A stretch of 64,000 bases of DNA from G965205525 sp965205525 (GCA_965205525.1 OZ242171.1:1798001-1862000), one strand, 5' to 3'. Numbered from the stretch's first letter, positions 38,163 to 47,364 are shown. Program-made: numbers and translations. Notes: a model not told the origin generated them from the sequence alone.

Positions 38163-41100
38163 TCATCTTCTTCGCCGACCGCTTTGTTTGGTGCTTTTTT
38201 CTCCTTTTTTTGGCTGCTTTTTTTGCTTTTCTTCTTGTTTGGCTTCATCAAATCCTTGTGAAGTGACATCCTTGATGAGACATGCTTTACCGACAAAAAG
38301 ATCCGCAACCATCTCTATGTAGATTGTTCCACACAGATTCTCCTTGATATATTTTGGCTTAAGGTGCCGGGCCTGTTTCGTCCTGACGGTGGCGTGGGTC
38401 AGACAATGCTTGTGGTCGGTTTTCCAGCACAAATCGAGCTTTTCACGCGCACATAAATCTTTTACAGATTTAGAAACCGCATTTTTCAGCTTGCGATCAT
38501 AGCTCATGAGTGATCGGCAGTCGTTTACCAGTTCTGTCAGGTTCAGGGTGCCGCTGTTTCTCCCTGAGCGAAGCATATTGAAGTGCATGAAATTATTCCT
38601 GATACGGATATTATCTCTGTTGCCGGTCTTGCCAGCCCCGGAAGTGAAGTACACATTAAAAAGCTGTTCTATCTCCTGTTTTATCTCCTGCCCTGCATCT
38701 TCATCAATTCCGCGAAGCGCATCCACGATCCTGCCTTGTTTCAGGAATTTAATCCCTTGCTGCTTGAATATTGAATCCGGCTGCTTGTTTTTCTTGATCA
38801 TCAGGCCAAGCACCGTGAAATAGAGATCGCGCTCCCACGAACCGGCAAAATCAACCATCCTGCCCAAAATCTGCATGAGGAGATAGTAAAGCTGAACATG
38901 ATCAATCAGGCAGACACGGTTAGCAAGATGCCGGTGTTGAGTGACAGTTGCCAGCGCATTCCAATAACGCCGCTTCTTGTTTTGGTCAAAATCTTTGGGC
39001 TTATCAGTCCAATCAATGTGCAGCTGCTCACGCGCCTTCTGGGCGCGAGCGATTTCCGATTCACCGCCCTTGCCTTTCTTTTCCTTCAATTCCAAATACT
39101 CGGACACCTCCTCGTTTGTGATCCGATGGGCTTTGAAAATCGAGTCCAGACATTTCAAGGCGCCAAACCGCTGCATTTCCCGAAGACCGCGAAGCGGCAG
39201 GTGCGCGTCACCAAGTGCCGCATCTTGTTCGGGGAAAATCTTTTTGCAATCCTGTTCAGATTCAAACCAGCGAGGCAACTCAGTGCCCCTCACCAGGCTC
39301 TCGCCGCCCTCGAACTTGGCATCGTGCATATCAAGATAAAGCGTGAACACCTCAAAAAGACGGTCAGCATCCGTCAAGTGGGCAAAGGCTTCATCCGAAC
39401 GTGTAGAATCAGGCTGCTCACTCCGGTTCCCGTTCGCGGATTTCAGTGTAAGAACGTTCCACTTTTGAATCTGATGGAGCAGGCGGGAAACTTCACCAAC
39501 CGGGACGAGATGCAAAATAACGTAAAGAACACGCTGCCATGGGTGTATCTCGGTTTCGTCCAGGGGCGGCTCAGGAAGTTCATATAGCGGCTTATCCTCT
39601 TGACCATCCTTCAGTTCAAGCAGCCATTTGAATTTCTTCTCATTGAGAAACTTGCTAAACGCCTGGAGCATCACGTCGCAATTCAGGTTGTCCAGGTAAG
39701 CCGACTTTCTGCGGGCGGCTTCAGGATCAGGGTCGTATCCCTTCTGTACGCGGATTTCCGTCGCCGTCTCTGCCGCTAGACGGTCAAGAAAAGTAGCAAT
39801 AGTGTCGCCGTTGTGCAGATGGGCTATATGGGCAGCACGCGCAATAGCCAACTCATCTTTATTGATCTTTTTTGCATCCGAGGTTGCGCGCTCAACGGCC
39901 CTGTCAATCCAGCTTTTCAATTCACCTGTATCTCTGTCTTTGAGCCAAGTCGGAAAAGCGCGCTCGTAGAGCAGTTTCAGGCATGCGTGCCGACAAAGAC
40001 GCGCCGGGCACTCTTCCATTTCCTGACGGTTCCCGGGCGCAGGCAGCTTCACAACAGAAGATTCTTTTGACCAGGATGCGTTCCTGTAACGCATCAACAC
40101 CCGCTGAAATCGCGGCAACGGCAATATGCGGGGTGAACGGGCGCTTATCTCCAGAATAAGCCGGTTGAATTGCTCTTTGTCAAGGTATCGGTCTGCCTTG
40201 ACACCCCGCAGTGTTTTGACCAGATATTCCAACCGGGCATCTCGGTCCTGTTTGTACAGGCCGATAAGCACATCGGACTGAAAATCGCCCGTGGCAGCGT
40301 CATTGATTGATTGTACAAACCTGTCAATCCCCTTGAAATGGAAATTGCTATGACGGAGTTGTGCCACTGCTTTGTAAATAGCTAACCAGCATGATTTTTT
40401 CTTCTCAAGCGACAGACTTTTCAAACCCTGCGCTCGGTTGCCAAATAGGACTGACGCCTTGTCGTTGAAAGCAGCACTATCAAACATTTCAAGTGCTTTT
40501 TCCTTGCCGGGTTTGGTTAATATATCGGGGATAACCTCGCCTTCCGGGTCAGCCCAATCAGTCAAAGTCAGGATCGCATGCGCCAGTGCCGTGCGCCAGA
40601 CACGGACAAACGCATCGGTCCGTTTGATTTCCGCCTGACCATCGCTGGTCCAATAAAGACTGGAATCAAGACGATCTGCCGGCCAGTCATCGACGATAGT
40701 ATTCGGAGCAGCTTCATAGTGGGCAATCTTTCCGATTCGGATTAAATCGCCGATCCGGGCATTCTGCCGGACGCTATGGACTAGGCTAAAAAGCTTGCCC
40801 ATGCTATCGGGCAGCACTTTGGCAACCGATTTATGCCGGGCAGATTTGTGACCGGACAGGCGGCGCTTGTACACCTCTTTCACCGCCTGATGCAATGCAA
40901 AGAGACCGGGATGTTCTTGCCCGGCCTGGGCGGCGGACAGCGCTTTATCATTTTCGTCGCGGAACAGCCGTCCATACTGCTCAAACAGCACCGGAGCGAC
41001 CTCGCGCATGAATGCCTTCTTCGGCTTCTTACCCTTTGCCCGCTTCTCCAACTCCCTGATCTTCTTCTTTATCTCTGCGGCGACATTGCCGCCCCGGTCG

Positions 41101-41768
41101 TATGCTTCCTCGTCGGCTTCAGCCCAGCCACACTTGGACCGGGATGATGGCTGCAGCAGGTTACCGGAAATTGACTCTGCGCGTGCGGCGATCAGGCCTT
41201 TGGATTTGTTCGGGAGGGTGGGCTCAATTCGGTATTCTGTTTCATACAGATGCTCAAAGATTTTGTCCGGCAGATCGCTGAGATCCGCTTTATCGGGTTT
41301 CGCATCGCCCAGAAAACGTTTGTACCAGTTGCCCTCTAGTTTGCCCCCGCCACCGGTCTTTTTCGGGTGCAATTTAGTCACTACCGGTTTGTCTTTCCTG
41401 GGCCTATCCTTGTCATTAGGCTCGTCCGGATATGGATGAACCTTTGACCAGAATTTCTGCTCCAACTCCGGTTTCTGCTCCAACTCCGGCGACAATATCC
41501 CCTTTGAAGTCAGATATGGCCAGAGCACTTCGCCAATCCTTTGGCGAAACTGGCGCTGGGCCTTTGACGCTTTGCCTTGGCCGGATGGTTTGCAGGCAAT
41601 TTTATCGACAACAGAAATCCATTGGGCAAGAACCAGATCGGGGTCTTCCCGGCAGAATTTCTCGAAATCATGGTCAGCACTACCATCGCGTTTACGCAGC
41701 ACTCTGCGAGGTTCCCCCGAAGCGAGTTTGGTTATGGCGCTTCTGCCATAGGGTTTAACAATAAGCAT
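38163..41768 (-). CDS. cas13a: Cas13a (C2c2), RNA-guided RNase of a type VI-A CRISPR system
   Basis: The 1201-aa protein has two HEPN catalytic motifs RX4H: R472-HSNF-H477 and R1057-NNFM-H1062, placed centrally and near the C-terminus as in Cas13a, not at both ends as in Cas13b. Several stretches match, from memory, the Rhodobacter capsulatus Cas13a: ETATEIRVQKGYDPD, SRLLHQIQKW, GRMVDFAGSWERD, LMSYDRKLKNAV and YWTSDGQAEIK. The C-terminus is lysine/arginine-rich. Guided by crRNA it cuts target RNA and then nearby RNA. A possible -10 (TATAAT, complement of 41852-41857) lies 84 bp before the ATG; the ribosome site is weak. No cas1 or cas2 accompanies it. Confidence 0.96.
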   Translation of the reverse strand: MLIVKPYGRSAITKLASGEPRRVLRKRDGSADHDFEKFCREDPDLVLAQWISVVDKIACKPSGQGKASKAQRQFRQRIGEVLWPYLTSKGILSPELEQKPELEQKFWSKVHPYPDEPNDKDRPRKDKPVVTKLHPKKTGGGGKLEGNWYKRFLGDAKPDKADLSDLPDKIFEHLYETEYRIEPTLPNKSKGLIAARAESISGNLLQPSSRSKCGWAEADEEAYDRGGNVAAEIKKKIRELEKRAKGKKPKKAFMREVAPVLFEQYGRLFRDENDKALSAAQAGQEHPGLFALHQAVKEVYKRRLSGHKSARHKSVAKVLPDSMGKLFSLVHSVRQNARIGDLIRIGKIAHYEAAPNTIVDDWPADRLDSSLYWTSDGQAEIKRTDAFVRVWRTALAHAILTLTDWADPEGEVIPDILTKPGKEKALEMFDSAAFNDKASVLFGNRAQGLKSLSLEKKKSCWLAIYKAVAQLRHSNFHFKGIDRFVQSINDAATGDFQSDVLIGLYKQDRDARLEYLVKTLRGVKADRYLDKEQFNRLILEISARSPRILPLPRFQRVLMRYRNASWSKESSVVKLPAPGNRQEMEECPARLCRHACLKLLYERAFPTWLKDRDTGELKSWIDRAVERATSDAKKINKDELAIARAAHIAHLHNGDTIATFLDRLAAETATEIRVQKGYDPDPEAARRKSAYLDNLNCDVMLQAFSKFLNEKKFKWLLELKDGQEDKPLYELPEPPLDETEIHPWQRVLYVILHLVPVGEVSRLLHQIQKWNVLTLKSANGNRSEQPDSTRSDEAFAHLTDADRLFEVFTLYLDMHDAKFEGGESLVRGTELPRWFESEQDCKKIFPEQDAALGDAHLPLRGLREMQRFGALKCLDSIFKAHRITNEEVSEYLELKEKKGKGGESEIARAQKAREQLHIDWTDKPKDFDQNKKRRYWNALATVTQHRHLANRVCLIDHVQLYYLLMQILGRMVDFAGSWERDLYFTVLGLMIKKNKQPDSIFKQQGIKFLKQGRIVDALRGIDEDAGQEIKQEIEQLFNVYFTSGAGKTGNRDNIRIRNNFMHFNMLRSGRNSGTLNLTELVNDCRSLMSYDRKLKNAVSKSVKDLCAREKLDLCWKTDHKHCLTHATVRTKQARHLKPKYIKENLCGTIYIEMVADLFVGKACLIKDVTSQGFDEAKQEEKQKKQPKKGEKSTKQSGRRRR

Positions 41769-41851
41769 GGCGCTGCCCCGATTCCTGCTCTAAAGTATTC
41801 AAATCAATAATATGATGTATTCCGGTTGGCGAACACGGCATCGTCAGGGTG

Positions 41852-41857
41852 ATTATA
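41852..41857 (-). promoter_or_regulatory. Candidate -10 box for cas13a
   Basis: A perfect TATAAT on the minus strand 84 bp upstream of the cas13a start. The corresponding -35 position reads TTATCC, a poor match, so the call is tentative. Confidence 0.3.
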
Positions 41858-42009
41858 ACGTGCCCGGCACCGAAGGATAAATGCAGAGCCATTGCACTTC
41901 CCGGTGCCGACGGAAAGCGGATATATCCCGCAACAAAATCCGCTATCTGAATGTCTGGAGCGTGTATCTGATCGAATTCATGGGCAATGCCGCCTGCACT
42001 CGGCCCGCA

Positions 42010-43383
42010 CTAGTCCGATAGCAGCGCCGGCTCATCGGGCAACGCCGCCGCCGCTTCACGCACGTCAAGTTTGCCGGTAACCACGTCGGCGATCAGGCGG
42101 GTGCGGTATTCTTTCAACAGGTCGATTCCGCTACGGGCGCGGGTGATGGCAGAGTCTATGTCGGCGGTTGCTTTGTCAAGATATTCGACAATGGCGGTTT
42201 GTTCGGGGAGGGGTGGTATGGGAAGCCATAAATACTTGAGCTGCTTCCTGTAAATATGCATCACAGTAAATCCACGCCCCATGCGTGCCTTTTGATGTGC
42301 TGCTTGAGTGCAGTCTGTTGCATATCCCAAGAATCGAGGCACTGCCTCACGATAGGGGCGAAATATAAGAACATCACCGCCACAACATGCTTCCGATTTA
42401 ATGAGGTTTACGGCCGATTTTCCTATTTCCTCTATCGTTTCACCCGACCCGGTAAAAAGGACATCTCCATAAAGAATGGGAGTATAAGCGGTAGCCTTTT
42501 CAGGAGTAACAAATGAACGACTCTTGCTAATAAAAAATTTGTATTGTGTATAAAGGTCGCCATATCGAATACAAGGAACGCCATTTGATACCTCATCCTC
42601 TTTATTTCCACCACTACCTTTCAGCAATCTCCCCATGCAGCCAAGTCTGGTTACATCCCAATGCTCCGGCACCTCCCCCAGCCACTCAACACCGGAGGAT
42701 TTGAGCGGAACATCAGGATCAAGTCCACGAGTAACAGCACGATGAATGACGACCTGTTTCTGCTCCTCCAACAGCTTGATCAACTTCTCCTTTGCACGAA
42801 TATAACGCCGAATCCGCCGGTCGAAATAATCAAGATAACGGACAATGGCGGTTTGTTCAGGGAGATGTGGGAGAGGAATATTTAATGAACCGAATTTCTC
42901 TCTTGTAAAATGGGCAATAGTAGCTTTGCTACTAATAGCATCAAACCAGCCGATTGATGCCACGGCACTCATCACATACTGTAGATAATCATTTCTGCAA
43001 CTATTCGTTACTCTTACTCGATGTAACGCATTTTGAATGATGTAGTTTGGTTTTATTTCTTTGATTAAACCACATCGTCCCCCTTCTCCACCTTCGCAGA
43101 CGAGGAGATCCCCTTTCCGTACGCCAAACTGTTCAACGTCGCTAGGGCTTGCCCACATCATCGGTGCATCTACTGTGCGGACGGAAAACCACTGTACATG
43201 TTGTGCCTTTAGGTAAGGCACCTCAATATCTGTTGGTTGGTTTGGACGTGTCTGCAACATCTTGCCAAGCTGAATTGAGTAGTGCCTCTTGACAGCGACA
43301 ACATCCCAATGCTCTGGCACCTCTCCCAGCCACTCCACGCTGGAGTCCTTCATTTTAGGATAAGAATGAAATTCTGTAATCAT
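42010..43383 (-). CDS. hsdS: Type I restriction specificity subunit (HsdS)
   Basis: The 457-aa protein has two target-recognition domains. Each is preceded by SS.VEWLGEVPEHWDV (near residue 14 and again near 230) and followed by PLPEQTAIV.YLD. It ends with a conserved helix and ADVVTGKLDVREAAAALPDE. It sets the DNA sequence recognised by the HsdM/HsdR complex. The 3' end faces cas13a across 241 bp, and a kinase gene lies 71 bp upstream, whereas hsdM is 4 kb away. Confidence 0.95.
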   Translation of the reverse strand: MITEFHSYPKMKDSSVEWLGEVPEHWDVVAVKRHYSIQLGKMLQTRPNQPTDIEVPYLKAQHVQWFSVRTVDAPMMWASPSDVEQFGVRKGDLLVCEGGEGGRCGLIKEIKPNYIIQNALHRVRVTNSCRNDYLQYVMSAVASIGWFDAISSKATIAHFTREKFGSLNIPLPHLPEQTAIVRYLDYFDRRIRRYIRAKEKLIKLLEEQKQVVIHRAVTRGLDPDVPLKSSGVEWLGEVPEHWDVTRLGCMGRLLKGSGGNKEDEVSNGVPCIRYGDLYTQYKFFISKSRSFVTPEKATAYTPILYGDVLFTGSGETIEEIGKSAVNLIKSEACCGGDVLIFRPYREAVPRFLGYATDCTQAAHQKARMGRGFTVMHIYRKQLKYLWLPIPPLPEQTAIVEYLDKATADIDSAITRARSGIDLLKEYRTRLIADVVTGKLDVREAAAALPDEPALLSD

Positions 43384-43454
43384 AATGAAACGGTGCCAAT
43401 CATCTGATTAGGCTTTGCTTTCCCCCCATACCACAGTGAATTTGACTAAATTGA

Positions 43455-44939
43455 CTATCTTCTCCAACTCCCTTCTGTTGGGAGTTCTGGCTGGGAACGG
43501 CGAAGTTGACCATTTGCGGCATCAGCAAACCATCCTGTCCACCGATTGATGAACTCATCCAAATCTCCGGCAATCAAAGGCGTAAATGGCCATGCAACTT
43601 GGAATTTTCCCATTCCAGGACGCACTGCTTCAGCTGAATTCTTATTAGGACTCAGGGCAAATGGATTTTGAACAAATGGATCTTGAGATAAACGCTTCCG
43701 TATTTTCGGTATTAACGGGCTCACCATAAACGCTGTTTCAAACCACTGATAACGCTCAGATTCCTGTGCATCAGCATACCAGAAAGAATGGCTTCGCCCT
43801 TTGTATCCATTCGAAGGCGGAGTGTGTAGAAGCAAAGAAGCATAAGCGATCACATCGAAATTAGGAATGTAAGAATGTTGTAAAGCCATCGCGGCTTCCT
43901 TAAATTCAAGTCGCGCTTGCCCAAGTTGTATGATCCATCCATTTGAATTGACCTTAGGTGTAGCAGCGGAGGCTGCCTGAATAATCTGCTCCTGTAGGCT
44001 ATCTGTAAATTTAATTAACTCCTCGCTTGCGATGCTAAAAAGCTCTTTTCGTTGTTTGGCTTCGGATATCTGTTTTGATTGTCGAAGGGAACTCTCCCCT
44101 TTTCTCGTTACCTCGGCAAGGTTGGCTTCCTCAAGTTTTGCAAGCCCCTCTAGGGGTTTATCCGTTCCGATTTTTTCTAACCTGTGCAGTACGGCCGTTG
44201 GACTTGGGCGCGCTTTAGCGTGCTTGTAAAGGCATTCATTAACTAATGCTTCCATGGCTGGTGGTACATTGGATAGAGGCTGTGGGTTATTTTGCAAGTG
44301 CTGCTCTCGGAAGTCTTCATACATGGGTCCAGTGAAGGGTGGAGACTCAGACAATAACTCGTAAGCGATGATACCAAGAGAGTATATGTCCGTTGCAATG
44401 CTTGCACGTTCGTTACGCCAACGTTCAGGAGCAGCATAACTTGGTGAAAGCGCAAACTTCCTCGTATCCGGTGCGGTGGTCGATTCGGCATAACGTGATA
44501 TCCCGAAGTCGGCTAAGCACCAGTGATCGTTGAGTAATAATACATTCTCTGGCTTAATATCTCGATGAATTATTTCTTTTTTCTCAATATCCACCAGCCC
44601 TGTAGCAATGTCAGATAGGATTTCTACCACTTTGGGGAAACAGAACTGATTAGTTGTCTCATTAAGATATTGCCGGAGAGACTTTTCAGCCCTTGGCATT
44701 ATCAGCACAAAATCGTTATCAGTCTCGCCTCTATCAATTACTGGGATAACGTTCTGTACACCGTTTAAATCATTATTACTAATGAATAGAAGCTCGCGAT
44801 TTGCGCTGGGCGATTTAGGAACAATTTTTGCAACGGCGCACTCGCAAAGCGGAGATTTAGCAGTATAGACCGTGCCAAAGCCGCCGCTACCAATTTTATC
44901 GCCAAGTTCCCATTCATAGGTGAGTTTTATTTTTTGCAT
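43455..44939 (-). CDS. Hanks-type Ser/Thr protein kinase
   Basis: The ATG at 44939 is preceded by AAGGA about eight bases upstream. A further in-frame ATG at 44978 is possible. The 494-aa protein has all kinase hallmarks: glycine loop IGSGGFGTV (16-24), K38, HRD at 125-127 within HRDIKPEN, DFG at 144-146 and SPSYAAPERW. After about residue 260 comes a region with a coiled-coil stretch and no recognised domain. No membrane helix is present. Position inside the restriction/CRISPR island, between hsdM and hsdS, suggests a defence role such as abortive infection, but this is inference. Confidence 0.85.
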   Translation of the reverse strand: MQKIKLTYEWELGDKIGSGGFGTVYTAKSPLCECAVAKIVPKSPSANRELLFISNNDLNGVQNVIPVIDRGETDNDFVLIMPRAEKSLRQYLNETTNQFCFPKVVEILSDIATGLVDIEKKEIIHRDIKPENVLLLNDHWCLADFGISRYAESTTAPDTRKFALSPSYAAPERWRNERASIATDIYSLGIIAYELLSESPPFTGPMYEDFREQHLQNNPQPLSNVPPAMEALVNECLYKHAKARPSPTAVLHRLEKIGTDKPLEGLAKLEEANLAEVTRKGESSLRQSKQISEAKQRKELFSIASEELIKFTDSLQEQIIQAASAATPKVNSNGWIIQLGQARLEFKEAAMALQHSYIPNFDVIAYASLLLHTPPSNGYKGRSHSFWYADAQESERYQWFETAFMVSPLIPKIRKRLSQDPFVQNPFALSPNKNSAEAVRPGMGKFQVAWPFTPLIAGDLDEFINRWTGWFADAANGQLRRSQPELPTEGSWRR

Positions 44940-44964
44940 ATAGGTATTCCTTTCTGTTATGTCA

Positions 44965-45180
44965 CTAGGATGCTTCATAGTAAGGATAACCTTGACTATA
45001 GGGAACTATATTTGTCCCTGTGAAGGCGGTATTTCGCATAAGAGGCATCTTGTTACCTGCGAATATTTCGCCTAGCAGCCCCTCAGTCTCCTGCTCCAGT
45101 GCCAGGATGTCGGCGCGGATTTCTTCCACTGAGCGCATTGGCTGCGGCTTGTAGAAGTAGAGTTTAAGATGAGCAATCAT
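44965..45180 (-). pseudogene. Fragment homologous to the HsdM C-terminus
   Basis: A 71-residue reading contains LYFYKPQPMRSVEEIRADIL followed by ALEQETEGLLGEIFAG. This closely matches the last 40 residues of the intact HsdM at 47365 (FYKPQPMRTLEEIREDILAL, then EGETEGLLGEI). Homology ends abruptly, followed by unrelated codons. It is best read as a leftover of a second or ancestral hsdM after recombination. It may or may not be translated. Confidence 0.7.
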
Positions 45181-45193
45181 GGGTAATTCTTTA

Positions 45194-45739
45194 TCATTCA
45201 AATGTGGTGATTTTTTTATGTTTAGCCCTGACCTTTCTCTCAATCTCACGCTTGACTCTATCTATCAATGAGTGTTCTGTTATGTTCGGATCGATTATAA
45301 CAGGAGTGTTGCACTTCTCACATATAAAGTAAGTTTTCCCACTACTATAATGATAAACTAACTTTGTGTCGCAGTTAGGACAATAGCACAAAATATTAAA
45401 CGGTTCCTTGTACATCCCCTCACTGTCCATCCACTGCCACCGCCATGTTGCCCCAAACATTTTATCTTCCACATACGACAGATATTTGAGTTTATTGATC
45501 TTTGCCAAAAAATAAATCACTACAACAATAATAAATAAAACAGAAAACAGAAAAACAATCAGCAAAACCCAACCGGGCAGAGAATGAGATGAAATCAAAA
45601 AATTCCAACACCATAGAATGAAAGGCTGAAACCACAAAAAAAGTTTGATAATCCACTCTGCACCATATAGCAGAGCAATACCTCCAAATACTGTGGAACC
45701 TACTCCAATCATTAATTTCTTGAAAGTTTCTTTACTCAC
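45194..45739 (-). CDS. Small membrane protein with a zinc ribbon
   Basis: Translation starts at GTG 45739, preceded by GAAGGG. The 181-aa product has two hydrophobic helices (about residues 8-42 and 53-80). A cytoplasmic region follows with two CxxC pairs (CPNC, CEKC) spaced as in a zinc ribbon, and a basic end. The gene is markedly AT-rich compared with the chromosome, suggesting recent transfer. It has no recognised family. The kinase gene lies downstream on the same strand. Confidence 0.65.
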   Translation of the reverse strand: MSKETFKKLMIGVGSTVFGGIALLYGAEWIIKLFLWFQPFILWCWNFLISSHSLPGWVLLIVFLFSVLFIIVVVIYFLAKINKLKYLSYVEDKMFGATWRWQWMDSEGMYKEPFNILCYCPNCDTKLVYHYSSGKTYFICEKCNTPVIIDPNITEHSLIDRVKREIERKVRAKHKKITTFE

Positions 45740-45753
45740 AATTTTCCCTTCAA

Positions 45754-45999
45754 TTACTGGTTACAGCAAAGATTTTGGGTTAGTTTATATACAGTAATCT
45801 TGATTATTTTGAATATCCAATCTAAACAGCACAACTTTGCCCATATTATCTTGCTTTTATATGATTTCTTCCATTCCACCGCTTTCTCCAGCGCCATCAC
45901 ATCAAGTTTGCCATCGACAGTGACTCCCAATACCCCGGCCTTCCAACACCACTTGATGCCAGGGTTCTGGCAGCTGGGATATGGCGGGAAGTTGTTCAT
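45754..45999 (-). CDS. Small ORF coupled to the fic stop, possibly an HsdS-tail remnant
   Basis: The ATG overlaps the fic stop (ATGA). The 81-residue reading contains GKLDVMALEKAVEWKKS, which resembles the end of HsdS (TGKLDVREAAAAL). The rest is unrecognised. It may be a recombination remnant and not a functional gene. Confidence 0.25.
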   Translation of the reverse strand: MNNFPPYPSCQNPGIKWCWKAGVLGVTVDGKLDVMALEKAVEWKKSYKSKIIWAKLCCLDWIFKIIKITVYKLTQNLCCNQ

Positions 46000-47183
46000 G
46001 GCAGCGGGCGCTGGGTGTCGCTGAAGAGGTCGAGGTAAGGGGCATAGCGGAACACACGGTGACGCTTCTGCCCTGTGATTTCCTGCAAAAGCCCGATCTG
46101 GGTGAGGCGGGAGATGAGGCTGTTGGCTCCGGAGTAGGTGATCCCCAAAAACTGATCAATTTCAGTTACTTTGAAAACAGGACGCTGGTAGAGACGTTCC
46201 AGAATACGGTGGCCGTTACCGGACGCTCGCCCGAACCCCTCGGTGATGCGCTGGCGGTGGTCCTCGCGCAAAGCCAGGATTTTACGGGCAGTCTCGGCAG
46301 CTTCGCGGCTGACACTGAGAATGCCATTGACAAAGAATTCGAGCCAACCCTCCCAGTCTCCCTGATCACGCACGGCTTGCAGCCGCCGATAGTATTCGTC
46401 GCGATTCTGCTTGAAATAATGGGAGAGGTATAGAACGGGACGCTGCAGGATTTCCTGCTGGCAGAGGAAAAAGGTGATCAGCAGGCGCCCGATGCGCCCA
46501 TTGCCGTCAAGGAACGGGTGGATGGTTTCAAACTGCGCATGGGCAAGGCCGATCTGCACGAGCGCGGGCAGGTCATTGGGAACGTTCAGGAACTTCTCCA
46601 GTGCGCCGAGTGCGGGCGCAACCTCCTCGGGCGGCGGCGGCACGAAGGCGGCTTCCTGCAAGGTACAGCCCTGTGGGCCGATCCAGTTTTGCGAGCGGCG
46701 CAGCTCGCCGGGCGTCAAGCGGCTGCCGCGTACCCCGACCAGAAGGCACTTATGGATTTCGAGAAACAGGCGGATGCACAGCGGCAGTTCCCGCAGGCGT
46801 TCAAGGCCATGGTTCATCGCCCGCACATAGTTGACGACTTCATCTACGTCACGGGGCTGATCCGGCGTAAGGATATTGGACTCGGCGGCCAGGACATCTT
46901 GCAGAGAGCTTTGAGTGCCCTCGATCTTACTGGAAAGCACGGCCTCTTTACGGATATACATAAAGACGAAAAGGTCGGGGTTGGGGAGAGTCCGGATGGA
47001 GCCATCAAGACGTCCCAAAGCCCGGTCGGCCTGGGACAGGAGCCGCTGGAATTCGCCCTCAATACGGATCGGGGGATTGGGCGGCAGCGGCTGCGGGATA
47101 AATGCACGATAGCCATGCTGCCGACGCTGGTAGCGGCCAGCCCGGTACTGGAGATCAGGGGTGCTGGCAGATTCAGTGCTCAT
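45996..47183 (-). CDS. Fic-domain AMP-transferase with C-terminal winged helix
   Basis: The 395-aa protein carries the Fic_N region with the self-inhibitory motif S84-SKI-E88-G89. It carries the full catalytic loop HPFLDGNGR at 222-230 and a C-terminal winged-helix-like domain (VTEIDQFLGITYSGANSLISRLTQIG). Such proteins transfer AMP to target proteins; the inhibitory helix is on the same chain. The helix-turn-helix suggests it may also bind DNA, perhaps its own control region, which carries three dyads. It lies between hsdM and the kinase. Confidence 0.9.
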   Translation of the reverse strand: MSTESASTPDLQYRAGRYQRRQHGYRAFIPQPLPPNPPIRIEGEFQRLLSQADRALGRLDGSIRTLPNPDLFVFMYIRKEAVLSSKIEGTQSSLQDVLAAESNILTPDQPRDVDEVVNYVRAMNHGLERLRELPLCIRLFLEIHKCLLVGVRGSRLTPGELRRSQNWIGPQGCTLQEAAFVPPPPEEVAPALGALEKFLNVPNDLPALVQIGLAHAQFETIHPFLDGNGRIGRLLITFFLCQQEILQRPVLYLSHYFKQNRDEYYRRLQAVRDQGDWEGWLEFFVNGILSVSREAAETARKILALREDHRQRITEGFGRASGNGHRILERLYQRPVFKVTEIDQFLGITYSGANSLISRLTQIGLLQEITGQKRHRVFRYAPYLDLFSDTQRPLP

Positions 47184-47282
47184 GATACGGAGCGTTTACT
47201 ATGGAAGGATTTTGTCCTTATATTAAACGCTGCGTTCAGTATAACATGGTTTCATGCTCTTATGCAACGGTGTGTTTAGTAT
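47180..47282 (-). promoter_or_regulatory. fic promoter with three operator-like dyads at exact 40-bp spacing
   Basis: Three 23-bp imperfect palindromes (11-1-11) lie at 47180-47202, 47220-47242 and 47260-47282. Their right halves are GCGTTTACTAT, GCGTTCAGTAT and GTGTTTAGTAT; the middle one is the best palindrome (9 of 11 pairs). A promoter TTGCAT (47267-47262), 18 bp, TATACT (47243-47238) overlaps the second and third sites. The first site covers the fic start codon. This geometry suggests cooperative repression. Confidence 0.65.
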
Positions 47283-47364
47283 GCGACAGTAATAAGAGAT
47301 ACAACCATTAATGCAGTGCCCGATCCCTGGAATCCGGCGGATGATAAATTGGCTTGGCAGCCTA

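Noticed and set aside
38590..40365. A further RX4H match (RRLSGH, about residue 305) in Cas13a
   Set aside because: It is outside the expected HEPN helices and not in a conserved block, so it is likely a chance match.
38163..41768. Cas13b, Cas13c or Cas13d as alternatives for the effector
   Set aside because: HEPN motifs at 472 and 1057 of 1201 residues, matching phrases to Rhodobacter Cas13a and the repeat handle favour Cas13a; Cas13b has its HEPN motifs near both ends, and Cas13d is shorter.
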